From the NCBI GenBank assembly GCA_938036435.1, contig CALHPU010000037.1, forward strand, positions 1 through 35,813: a stretch of 35,813 bases of DNA, in the 5' to 3' direction. Origin of the DNA: an uncultured Pirellulaceae bacterium (GTDB lineage Bacteria > Planctomycetota > Planctomycetia > Pirellulales > Pirellulaceae). The notes below the pieces were generated by a model. The model saw only the letters and a program-made list of their open reading frames with translations, was not told where the DNA came from and searched no databases. This document shows, one piece after another, positions 18,452 to 26,043 of the stretch. Numbering within the stretch: the stretch's first letter is position 1; the number at the start of each line of letters is the position of its first letter. The translations under genes were made by a program, and so were the position numbers.

Positions 18452-19327
18452 TTAACGCTTTACCAAACCAGCCAAATACTCCTTCACTGCGATGGTCGAG
18501 ATCTCTAGGTTGGCCACCGTTGGAACCACCATCCCCACCGAAGGCGTCAGGAACTGAGATCGAAAATCTCCAGGGATCGCAATGGCGGCAATACCCCGTG
18601 ATTTCGCCAATCGCATCGCACGAGGTAAGTGCCACGCACTAGTTAGAATACCTAAACGATGCTCTGCTGTTTGCCCATCGACCCACTCCTTTAGATGTTG
18701 CATTTCCTCATAGGTATTGGCTCCCGGCAAAGTTGAAATATTCTTCTCAGGGATCCCCAACGCAATCAAACAACTCTTGGATTCGTCTCTCGGGTCCAAA
18801 TCAGCGGGATCTGAGCGATAAACTTGAATACCAGTACAAATAATTTGCGGTGCCACTCCTTTGCCAGCCGCTGCGTGATAGAAACGCGCTGCCGCAGCAA
18901 CTCGGTCTCCGCAAACAGACAATTGCGCTCGGCCTCCCACATTAGTGACAGTAGCGCCCCCCAATAGCACAATGGTATCGACGTCTTCGGGAAGTAATGG
19001 GCTCTGATCGAGATAAGGCTGTTCCAGCGAAAGTGCAAGTGCGTTGGCCACGTATTGATTTCCAAAAACCGTCATCAACAGGAGGGCAGTGATCGCCAAC
19101 AGCGACATAAATCTTTGTCGCGACACTAGGGTTCCGTAGGTGACCGCAATCAACAGCAGCCACAACAGTCCTAGTGGCATGACCATTTCGGTGATCAATT
19201 TTTCGACCATCGTTTTACCAAAAATGCCTCCGGTGGCGATGAATGCAAGAGCGACCAGTGCCCCAAAAATTGCCGTGTGACTTATCCAATGAATTTGGGG
19301 GGACTTTGTTGAGTTGAAATCGTTCAT
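18452..19327 (-). CDS. YdcF/ElyC-type membrane protein (DUF218)
   Basis: The 291-residue protein has three predicted membrane segments (about 20-37, 48-65 and 73-93) followed by a DUF218 domain. The domain begins with VDTIVLLGGATVTNVGGRA and includes GANTYEEMQHLKEWV (the conserved NTxE region) and LGILTSAWHLPRAMRLAKS, the usual TSxxHxxRA signature. Homologues such as ElyC and SanA act in envelope and peptidoglycan-precursor maintenance, though the reaction is not settled. The arrangement matches the long ElyC-like form. The ATG is at 19327; mtnB diverges from it with 98 bases between the starts. Confidence 0.88.
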   Translation of the reverse strand: MNDFNSTKSPQIHWISHTAIFGALVALAFIATGGIFGKTMVEKLITEMVMPLGLLWLLLIAVTYGTLVSRQRFMSLLAITALLLMTVFGNQYVANALALSLEQPYLDQSPLLPEDVDTIVLLGGATVTNVGGRAQLSVCGDRVAAAARFYHAAAGKGVAPQIICTGIQVYRSDPADLDPRDESKSCLIALGIPEKNISTLPGANTYEEMQHLKEWVDGQTAEHRLGILTSAWHLPRAMRLAKSRGIAAIAIPGDFRSQFLTPSVGMVVPTVANLEISTIAVKEYLAGLVKR

Positions 19328-19425
19328 CGTTAGCTCAGATGGCTGGCTCAGGGAGGAAGAATGGAATAGATTAGTAGATCAAATTACACACGCTTGCTGA
19401 CCAGCAATGCTACGAAAGAAACTTT

Positions 19426-20163
19426 ATGCCATCGCACGACCACTCCAAGTCAGACCAAGATCTTCCTGATTCTCATCATCTGGCCAAGCACCAAGACTTG
19501 ATCGACCAATTGCGTCAATGCGGTAAGCTGTTTCACTCGCGCGGCTGGAGCGTCGGCACTAGCAGCAACTACAGCGTCGTAGTCAACTCGGATCCGGTAG
19601 AGCTGATTGTAACTGCCAGTGGTAAAGATAAAGGACGCTTATCCAAGACTGACTTCGTTGTTATCGGCCCAGATGGGCAGCCATCCAAACCCGATCAGCC
19701 AAAATCTTCGGCCGAAACCATGCTGCACGTGGTGCTGGCGGACCATGCGTGCTGGGCAGACCCCTCAAAACCGGAAAAACTGGTGCCCTCGGGCGCGATT
19801 TTACACACGCACAGCGTCTGGGGAACACTGCTCTCAGACCTCTTTTTCGATCAAGGAGGGATTGAATTTTCCGGCTACGAAATGCTCAAAGGGCTTGAAG
19901 GAATCACCACCCACCAAACTACGCACTGGTTGCCGATCTTTGAGAACACACAAGACATTGATGCATTAGCCAAGGAAATAAAAGCTTGTCTTGAATCCAC
20001 GCCCAAGAAGATGACTCATGGATTTTTGATCCGCAACCATGGCCTCTACACTTGGGGCCGAGACGTTTTTGCAGCGCGGAGACATATCGAAATCTACGAA
20101 TTCCTATTCGAGGTCACCGCAAGAAAAATGCAGCTCGATCACATTTCGAGAATACCTTCGTAA
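19426..20163 (+). CDS. mtnB: Methylthioribulose-1-phosphate dehydratase MtnB
   Basis: MtnB removes water from 5-methylthioribulose 1-phosphate to give the diketo compound used by the enolase-phosphatase step of methionine salvage. It is a class II aldolase-type zinc protein. The metal-binding HTH (His127, His129) lies in ILHTHSVWGT, the third histidine (His205) in RNHGLYTWG, and the GWSVGTSSNYSV and TASGKDKG stretches form the phosphate-binding site. It has 245 residues, with an extension of about 25 at the N-terminus that is not conserved. Its stop is 178 bases before mtnD, so the gap may hold a second promoter. It diverges from the YdcF-type gene. Confidence 0.94.
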   Translation: MPSHDHSKSDQDLPDSHHLAKHQDLIDQLRQCGKLFHSRGWSVGTSSNYSVVVNSDPVELIVTASGKDKGRLSKTDFVVIGPDGQPSKPDQPKSSAETMLHVVLADHACWADPSKPEKLVPSGAILHTHSVWGTLLSDLFFDQGGIEFSGYEMLKGLEGITTHQTTHWLPIFENTQDIDALAKEIKACLESTPKKMTHGFLIRNHGLYTWGRDVFAARRHIEIYEFLFEVTARKMQLDHISRIPS

Positions 20164-20341
20164 GACCGACAGCCGCAGAATTTCATCCGCCTGCGTCTCA
20201 GCGGTGGTCAGCCCAGTCACCATTAACTCTGAGACAAATTTCCCAATTTTTGCAGGTTCCACGCGGCCAATTTCCGATAAAATGTTGGCGTTAGGATTAC
20301 CCGACTATTTTCATTTCCTCGCAAGCACAAAGAGAAGCACT

Positions 20342-20929
20342 ATGGCCAAAGTATTGATTCCCGATACGAAGCGCGAAATCGATGCCCCAGATGAAATCGC
20401 CGATTTCTTAAAGCCCTACGGAATTATTTACGAGCAATGGGATGTCGAAGGACGAATCGGCCCAGAAGCCACCAACGAAGAAATACTGGATGCTTACTCA
20501 CCTGAGATCGAAAGATTGAAGGCAGCTCACAGATTTGTTACCGCCGACGTGATTAACGTAACCCCTGAGACCCCGGGGCTGGATGTGATGCTGCAGAAGT
20601 TCGACAAAGAACACCTGCATACCGAAGATGAAGTTCGATTTACGGTCAAAGGCAGCGGCGTTTTTCACATCAATCCGCAAACCGATCCTGTATTTTCGAT
20701 CACAGTCGAATCAGGAGATCTAATCAGCGTCCCTAATGGAACCTACCATTGGTTTAATCTATGCAGCGACAAAACCATTCGCTGTATTCGACTGTTCGAA
20801 GACGTTGAAGGATGGACGCCGCACTACATCGAAGAAGGCGTTCACGGCAACTACGCTCCAATGTGCATGGGGCCGTCGTACCTGCAAAAAGAATCCGAAG
20901 GCGAAGCCGAAAGTCCTGTTAAACTCTAA
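20342..20929 (+). CDS. mtnD: Acireductone dioxygenase MtnD
   Basis: This cupin-fold dioxygenase oxidises acireductone to the 2-oxo acid precursor of methionine (Fe form) or to off-pathway products (Ni form). The metal ligands are visible: His91, His93 and Glu97 in EHLHTEDEVRF and His136 in TYHWFN. The frame is open back to 20039, but the family's start MAKVLIPDTKREID is at ATG 20342, seven bases after AGAGAAG, giving 195 residues, which is the normal length. The stop TAA overlaps the mtnC ATG (TAATG), so translation of the two is probably coupled. The metal actually bound cannot be told from the sequence. Confidence 0.95.
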   Translation: MAKVLIPDTKREIDAPDEIADFLKPYGIIYEQWDVEGRIGPEATNEEILDAYSPEIERLKAAHRFVTADVINVTPETPGLDVMLQKFDKEHLHTEDEVRFTVKGSGVFHINPQTDPVFSITVESGDLISVPNGTYHWFNLCSDKTIRCIRLFEDVEGWTPHYIEEGVHGNYAPMCMGPSYLQKESEGEAESPVKL

Positions 20930-21672
20930 TGTCTGATTCGATTCGCGGCATCCTACTGGACATTGAAGGCACCACGTCCTCCATCAGTTTTGTCTACGAT
21001 GTGATGTTTCCGTTTGCGCGGGAACATTTCGCAGACTACTTGGAGAAACACTGGGATACAGAGCCCGTCCAAGACGCCGTGGCAATGTTGCGGCAAGATG
21101 ACAGAAACTGGAACGACCCGGACTTTATGCTGGCCCAATTCGGTGAGGGCGCCAATCCAGAATTGTTCCGCGCGGGCGTCGTTAAATGTCTGCTGCGGTT
21201 GATGGACGACGACATCAAAGCCACCGGCCTGAAAAAGATGCAGGGGCTGGTTTGGCAGGAGGGATTCACTAGCGGCGAGATGGTTGCGCACGTTTACGAT
21301 GACGTCAGACCCGCCATTGAAGCTTGGAAAGCGACCGAAAAAGACGTGCGAATCTATTCCTCTGGTAGCGTCCACGCGCAGAGGTTGTTCTTTGAACACT
21401 CTGTTGCTGGGAATATGTTGCCGCTGTTCGGTGGTCACTACGATACGACGACCGGGCCGAAGAAGGAAGCTGACAGCTACCGGCGAATTGCGGAAGCCTT
21501 TGGTCTGCCGGCAGGTGAAATCCTCTTCGTCAGCGATATCGTTGACGAACTTGATGCGGCGACCGAAGCGGGAATGCAGGCAGTGTTGAGTATCCGTCCC
21601 GGAAATAAACCGGTAGCAAACGCAGACCGCTACCAAGCGGTAAACTCTTTCGCCGATATCAAACTAGGGTAG
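20929..21672 (+). CDS. mtnC: Enolase-phosphatase E1 (MtnC)
   Basis: MtnC, a HAD-superfamily enzyme, enolises and then dephosphorylates the MtnB product to make acireductone, the substrate of MtnD. The HAD motif I is LLDIEGTTS (Asp11, Glu13), motif II lies in RIYSSGSVHAQRLFF, the lysine in GPKKEADSYRRIA, and motif III in ILFVSDIVDELDAA. The 247 residues fit the family. It overlaps mtnD by one base and is followed by a good intrinsic terminator, so it ends the operon. MtnA, MtnK/MtnN and the final aminotransferase are not in this window. Confidence 0.95.
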   Translation: MSDSIRGILLDIEGTTSSISFVYDVMFPFAREHFADYLEKHWDTEPVQDAVAMLRQDDRNWNDPDFMLAQFGEGANPELFRAGVVKCLLRLMDDDIKATGLKKMQGLVWQEGFTSGEMVAHVYDDVRPAIEAWKATEKDVRIYSSGSVHAQRLFFEHSVAGNMLPLFGGHYDTTTGPKKEADSYRRIAEAFGLPAGEILFVSDIVDELDAATEAGMQAVLSIRPGNKPVANADRYQAVNSFADIKLG

Positions 21673-21695
21673 GGTTCTCGCCCGATTCAAATCGG

Positions 21696-21729
21696 ACGTA
21701 GTGTAAGGGCCGCTTGCACTACGTTTTTT
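21696..21729 (+). terminator. Intrinsic terminator of the mtn operon
   Basis: ACGTAGTGTAAG (21696-21707) pairs with CTTGCACTACGT (21713-21724) over 12 positions with one U-G wobble, a 5-nt loop (GGCCG), and a run of T to 21729. It begins 24 bases after the mtnC stop. This is the clearest factor-independent terminator in the window. Confidence 0.85.
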
Positions 21730-21806
21730 GGCGAACCTTTCTCTTTTAAGACCGTACCATCCACCGGCGCAGTCCCGTAATGCGCTTTGGATATGGTAAT
21801 CACGAG

Positions 21807-21825
21807 ACTCCACGATGGAGTTTTT
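21807..21825 (+). terminator. Small hairpin with T-run upstream of the next gene
   Basis: ACTCCA (21807-21812) and TGGAGT (21816-21821) form a 6-bp stem with a 3-nt loop followed by TTTT. It lies 60 bases before the unknown secreted-protein gene. It could be a back-up terminator or a leader attenuator for that gene; the short stem makes either uncertain. Confidence 0.4.
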
Positions 21826-21884
21826 CTTTGGCTCTGCGATTGATGAAATGAGTTCAATAACGCGTTGCTGCAAGGAAATTTTCT

Positions 21885-22964
21885 ATGCGCGGTCCAGCTT
21901 TCGTTTTTCTATGTATTTTTTTGGTAATTTCAATTTGTTTCAGCGGCGCGTCATCGGGCATCGCTCAAAAACCACCAGTCGAATTTGACGTCCCCGCGAT
22001 GTTGTCGGTGTATGAAATTGTTCCGCCCGAATCGGCTCCGGTGTCGCCGTACAAAACGATCGAAATTGTCGTTCCGGTAACCTCAGAGATTCAGGCCGCT
22101 GATCGCAAGCACATTAACGAGTTCCGTTTCGACATCTCATGGAATCGAAAAATCTTTCCGGTCGTCGATTACGGGCCAAGGTCTCAAACCACGTCACACA
22201 TTGAAGGATTGATCGCTGTTGAACAGTCGCACAATTCGGGCGGTGGAATTTCGCTCAATGCCAACAGCGACAAACTAGAGGTTCTAACGCTCAATGGTAA
22301 AGCCGATTTGTCCAATCAGAAGAACTCTCGCAAAAGCTATCAAGAAATACCCGAGCACCAGACTCTGGTAGCCAGCGGAACGATAAAACGGGGGACGGGT
22401 GCGTTTTTTCGGTTCCACCCTTCACGGACTGAAACTTTGGAGGGTGGCCGCGAAGTAGTGATCGCCTATCGCGTCGCCCGAAATTGGCAGGGCGGTGTCT
22501 TGCGTGTGGAATGCCGAGCGACAGGTGAGAGGAGAATCTTTGGAAATTTGACAGAGCCAATTGATGTTGCGGAAGCCTTTGTCGTCCCCGTACACATGGC
22601 GGGCGACCAACAATCTCTCAACGCAGCACTTGATTTCGTAAAAGCGGAAAACGACCTGAAGAGATCATGGCACTCTTCCCGAGCCACCAACAAACCGACC
22701 AAAAATTCCCATTCGGCATTTCGATGGCCTCTGGTCGAATCGGCAATGGAGAACTTTCACTTGGCCGGTTTCTCGCAGGGCAGGGCAGGGCCATCGCAAA
22801 AGAGCAACTCCAGCCAACTTCCCAATCAATGGGTGCATCGGTTGATCCAATCGGGCGATGACCGATACCTTGAACGCTATCAATCGGTTCTGCCAAACTC
22901 TGTGCAAAACTCAGCCGCTGTTTTTGTGTCGGCTAGGCAGAGGCTGGTCGAGTTAAGCAAGTAA
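21885..22964 (+). CDS. Secreted protein of unknown family
   Basis: I do not recognise this 359-residue protein. An N-terminal signal peptide is clear: MRGPAF, then a strongly hydrophobic stretch to about residue 22, and a likely cleavage after GIA (about residue 27). The mature part begins with a beta-rich region (about 30-230) that contains KTIEIVVPVTSEI, EFRFDISWN and an arginine-rich strand REVVIAYRVARNWQGG. This resembles a beta-sandwich layout but matches no domain I can name. A polar, probably flexible linker (about 255-290) separates it from a short helical C-terminal part. No catalytic motif is visible. It is preceded by a small hairpin and faces the CXXC gene with 70 bases between the stops. 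Confidence 0.78.
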   Translation: MRGPAFVFLCIFLVISICFSGASSGIAQKPPVEFDVPAMLSVYEIVPPESAPVSPYKTIEIVVPVTSEIQAADRKHINEFRFDISWNRKIFPVVDYGPRSQTTSHIEGLIAVEQSHNSGGGISLNANSDKLEVLTLNGKADLSNQKNSRKSYQEIPEHQTLVASGTIKRGTGAFFRFHPSRTETLEGGREVVIAYRVARNWQGGVLRVECRATGERRIFGNLTEPIDVAEAFVVPVHMAGDQQSLNAALDFVKAENDLKRSWHSSRATNKPTKNSHSAFRWPLVESAMENFHLAGFSQGRAGPSQKSNSSQLPNQWVHRLIQSGDDRYLERYQSVLPNSVQNSAAVFVSARQRLVELSK

Positions 22965-23034
22965 ATGATTGTTGCGTTCTCCAACCGAAGGTATCATGCA
23001 GAGCAACAGGCATTCATTTTGAGGATCAGCACAA

Positions 23035-23337
23035 CTAATTGTTGCTGTAGCCCATTGGAGCAACTTGCTCAATGGCCAGCGGATTCTTCAGATACTCTTG
23101 GCAGCACTCCTCGCACAGATCGTAGCTTTTCTTTTGGTAAGCCTTGTCGCTGATCTCGGCACAATCAACGGTATCGAGCGACTCCAACAATTCTTGAAGT
23201 TCATTGAGATACTCTCGATCAGGCCGATCCTCTTCGTCAAAATCCATGGCGGCTTCAACTTCAACTGAAACGACAAATCGCAATTCTTTTTTCGAGTCTA
23301 TCTTTTTCTGGCATCGGTCACATTGAAAGGTTATCAT
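23035..23337 (-). CDS. Small double-CXXC (zinc-ribbon-like) acidic protein
   Basis: The 100-residue protein carries two CXXC pairs, Cys6/Cys9 (FQCDRC) and Cys75/Cys78 (DLCEEC, with a third Cys79), that could bind a single zinc in a ribbon-like fold. Between them is a very acidic segment (about 28-62, including MDFDEEDRPDREYLNELQEL). AAGGA eight bases before the ATG supports the start. There is no signal peptide, so it should be cytosolic. The family and partner are not known to me. It diverges from the TfoX-domain gene. Confidence 0.75.
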   Translation of the reverse strand: MITFQCDRCQKKIDSKKELRFVVSVEVEAAMDFDEEDRPDREYLNELQELLESLDTVDCAEISDKAYQKKSYDLCEECCQEYLKNPLAIEQVAPMGYSNN

Positions 23338-23507
23338 GAATCCATCCTTTGAACTGTGGTTTCTTCCCTCTCCATCGTAGCGAGTTCAGGAAACCACTTA
23401 CAAGGAAAAAACCAAGAAATAATTTAGCAATTTGCCTCATCGGAAAAGAATAACGACAGGTTATTTCCGGCATTTGGTGAACCAAGCTGTCACAGGATTA
23501 AGCACGC

Positions 23508-23798
23508 GTGGATAACCGAAAGATTAGTGAGATGCGAAATCTCGGCCCAGTGTGTGAGGAGATTTTGTGTGCCGCTGGAATCGAAACTGCTGATCACTTG
23601 ATTCAACTTGGGGTCGAAGAAGTATTTGAACGAATGGTCGCAGTAAGAATGGCTCGGGGGGAGCGGAACATCATCCACGCCGCCTTTCTTTATGCGCTAT
23701 ACGGTGCCGTTGAAGACTGCGATTGGCAAGAGGTTCCCGAACCAAAGAAAATCGAATTCAAATCCATCGCTGCAAGATTGAGACGTAAATACGGTTAA
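23508..23798 (+). CDS. TfoX C-terminal-domain protein
   Basis: The 96 residues match the TfoX/Sxy C-terminal domain, a helix-hairpin-helix-like module: MRNLGPVCEEILCAAGIETADHLIQLGVEEVFERM, then IIHAAFLYALYGAVEDCDW. The N-terminal TfoX domain is absent, as in many stand-alone members. TfoX/Sxy regulates competence in gamma-proteobacteria, but that role should not be carried over to a stand-alone domain. The GTG at 23508 has AGGA ten bases upstream; an in-frame ATG at 23532 (MRNLGPV) is an alternative start just before the conserved part. Confidence 0.85.
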   Translation: MDNRKISEMRNLGPVCEEILCAAGIETADHLIQLGVEEVFERMVAVRMARGERNIIHAAFLYALYGAVEDCDWQEVPEPKKIEFKSIAARLRRKYG

Positions 23799-23833
23799 AC
23801 TGACAATTTCTAATCAACTGAAAGAACTTCCAA

Positions 23834-24379
23834 ATGCACGCTCGCCTTTGCTCGCTTACGTTTTTGATCTCCTTAATGGTTTGCCAATCAGTTTCCGCAC
23901 AAGACGACTCCTCGGAAAGTGCATTTACGAGCCCCACAATTGCGATTGGCTGCGTGGTCAGCGATATCGACGCATCGGTGAAGTTTTACACAGAGGCAAT
24001 CGGTTTTAAGGTCGCCAGTAGTTTTCAAGTCGATGCCGATTTCGCCACCGATTCTGGCCTCACAAATCAAAAATCGCTGGACGTCAAAGTCTTACAACTT
24101 GGCGACGGCCAAGGCGCTACGCGGCTGAAATTGATGCAAGTTGAAGGCGATAGCGAGAAACCCGCGAACGACTTCATCAATTCATCGCTGGGATTCAGTT
24201 ACTTGACAATTTTCGTCAAAAGCACTGACGCAGCAATGGAGCGACTAAAGAATTATGGAGCCAAACCATTAGCCAAAGGACCAATCGCACTGGTTGCCAA
24301 CCCGGAAATTGCACTTACTCTCCTGCGCGATCCAGACGGGAACTTCATCGAACTTATCGGCCCTACGCCAAAGAAGTAA
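23834..24379 (+). CDS. Exported VOC-fold (glyoxalase/bleomycin-resistance-like) protein
   Basis: A 22-residue signal peptide (MHARLCSLTFLISLMVCQSVSA, shown here only by its ends MHARLC and SVSA) precedes a single VOC domain from about residue 33 to 178. The domain shows the usual two beta-alpha-beta-beta-beta modules: AIGCVVSDIDASVKFYTEAIGF at the start and LRDPDGNFIELIGP at the end. VOC proteins bind a metal or small molecule and usually act in the cytoplasm as glyoxalases, dioxygenases or antibiotic-binding proteins. Export is less common. The C-terminal glutamate (FIEL) is kept, but the first-module His/Gln ligand position looks replaced, so catalysis is uncertain. It converges on the FAD enzyme gene. 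Confidence 0.85.
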   Translation: MHARLCSLTFLISLMVCQSVSAQDDSSESAFTSPTIAIGCVVSDIDASVKFYTEAIGFKVASSFQVDADFATDSGLTNQKSLDVKVLQLGDGQGATRLKLMQVEGDSEKPANDFINSSLGFSYLTIFVKSTDAAMERLKNYGAKPLAKGPIALVANPEIALTLLRDPDGNFIELIGPTPKK

Positions 24380-24440
24380 ATCCAAAGTTCAGCCAAACAG
24401 CTCAATCGTTGACAGCCAACCGGCGGCATACCCGGTCTGT

Positions 24441-25691
24441 CTAGGACGCCTGCATCTCACCCGATTTAACTTTTTCAAGATACGGATCCAAATCATCAAA
24501 GATCCGCCCCGGGTTTCCTTCGAAAACTTTACCAATCAAAAGATCGGTCAGATTTCCGGCATGGTGAGGATACTCTTTCATAAACGCACCCACGCTAAAT
24601 TCTTTCGTGTAATACGCGCGGACCAGTTTACGTATCCACTGGACGCCAGATTCAAAATCTCTAGTCCATCTCCCCAGCTGCTTGGCCGAAACATCTCCCT
24701 TTCCAAGCCCTTCGGCGACTGCTTCGCCAGCCAACATCCCTGATTTGAGTGCTAAGTACACTCCTGAAGAGTAGATCGGATCGATGAAGCCACCGGCATC
24801 ACCGACCAACACCCAACCGTCGCCAGCTTGTTTCTTGGTGGTGTACGAAAACTCTTTGGCGATTTGAGGACGACCAACCTGTGTGGCATCCAACAAACGA
24901 CTTCGGATACCTTTGCAATTTTTAATTTCCGCATCGAACGTGTCCTGCGGAGAACTTCCACGCTTAAGCAGGAAATCATTGTCACCAACCAAACCGACGC
25001 TGACCTGCCCATCCATACTAGGAATGTACCAAAACCACGCGTCCTTCGATTCGGTATGCAAAATAGTGGTAAGCTCCGGCTTGCCCGCCCCGGCACGTTG
25101 AGCTCCGTCGAAGTAAGTCCAGATCGCCGCCTTCTTTAGGTCCGGATAAACTTCTCTCAGTCCGAGTCGATTGGCGATCATGGCCGACTGTCCCGAAGCA
25201 TCAATGATCACTTTGCCAACAATCTCTTGCTCTTTTCCCTCGGGTGTTTGGATAGTGACTCGGTGAGTCGACTTATCGCCGATCGTGATGTCCAAAACAC
25301 GCGTCTGGTCGACACAGGTTGCTCCTCGGTTGTAAGCAGTGTCGAAGAGTAACTTGTCAAATAGCGATCGTTTTACATGCCAACTCTCTTTGCTGTCACG
25401 CTCTTCATGGTCTGCAAAGATAAACGGCTTGGACTCCTTGCCCTCAGAGTTAACAAACTGAACTCCATGTTTGCGCGTAAAGCCGACGCGATCCAACTCA
25501 TGCACGATTCCCAGACGCTCAAAAACCCAATACGCCTCCGGCATCAAAGACTCACCCACGTGCTCGCGCGGGAATTGATCTCGATCGATCAGCAACACCG
25601 AATGTCCCTGTTCAGCCACCAACGCGGCGGCTGTCGATCCGGCCGGTCCACCGCCAATCACAATGCAGTCGTAACTTCTATTCGCTATCAT
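24441..25691 (-). CDS. FAD-dependent oxidoreductase, flavin-dependent-halogenase-like
   Basis: The 416-residue flavoprotein has the N-terminal FAD-binding GGGPAG (13-18) after CIVI, the GESLMPEAYWVFERLG stretch, the WHVKRSLFDKLLFD segment, and the second FAD motif VLVGDAGGFIDPIYSSGV. It also carries WFWYIP (219-224), the WxWxIP pattern that marks flavin-dependent halogenases, although some geranylgeranyl-reductase-type proteins have related sequences. It may act on an isoprenoid, phenolic or other carrier-bound substrate; the substrate is unknown. The frame is open to 25955, but the preferred start is ATG 25691, nine bases after AGGA. The 88-codon extension lacks any domain. It stands alone between a convergent and a divergent gene. 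Confidence 0.85.
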   Translation of the reverse strand: MIANRSYDCIVIGGGPAGSTAAALVAEQGHSVLLIDRDQFPREHVGESLMPEAYWVFERLGIVHELDRVGFTRKHGVQFVNSEGKESKPFIFADHEERDSKESWHVKRSLFDKLLFDTAYNRGATCVDQTRVLDITIGDKSTHRVTIQTPEGKEQEIVGKVIIDASGQSAMIANRLGLREVYPDLKKAAIWTYFDGAQRAGAGKPELTTILHTESKDAWFWYIPSMDGQVSVGLVGDNDFLLKRGSSPQDTFDAEIKNCKGIRSRLLDATQVGRPQIAKEFSYTTKKQAGDGWVLVGDAGGFIDPIYSSGVYLALKSGMLAGEAVAEGLGKGDVSAKQLGRWTRDFESGVQWIRKLVRAYYTKEFSVGAFMKEYPHHAGNLTDLLIGKVFEGNPGRIFDDLDPYLEKVKSGEMQAS

Positions 25692-26043
25692 CTCAAAGAA
25701 TCCTTGTTCGGCAATGTAATTGGAGGGGCATACAACGGTGTCTTTGCGGTTGCCCACAATCGGGAATCCGAACCGGGCAAGACATTGAAAAAACTGTCCT
25801 GATCGCCTATCAATAACCGAGGGAGTGGGTGTTATCGGTAAGCTAACCGTCTCGGTTTGAAAGTTTAACGTACACTCGGCAAAATCAGACTGCTGATTCT
25901 CTAAACCGGCAGCAAACCCAACAAATTTGGTTGGCTTAACTGAAACTCTCCCCAAAGCGTCAACTTGTCACACGTAATTGCCACCACAAAACACCCGCGA
26001 CGAAATTTTTCTCATATATCACTGATTCTTGTTGAAGGCACTC
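25692..26043. other. Divergent intergenic region between the FAD enzyme and the M28 peptidase
   Basis: About 350 bases without a supported gene. It should hold both promoters, but I could not identify convincing -35/-10 pairs. The minus-strand frame of the FAD enzyme stays open back to 25955. I treat this as leader sequence, because a good AGGA-spaced ATG at 25691 directly precedes the conserved domain. Confidence 0.45.

Noticed and set aside
20039..20341. 101-residue N-terminal extension of MtnD
   Set aside because: It overlaps the 3' end of mtnB in another frame, and the family's start with a suitably spaced ribosome binding site is at 20342.
25692..25955. 88-residue N-terminal extension of the FAD enzyme
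   Set aside because: It contains no recognisable domain, while AGGA nine bases before ATG 25691 fits the start of the FAD-binding fold.
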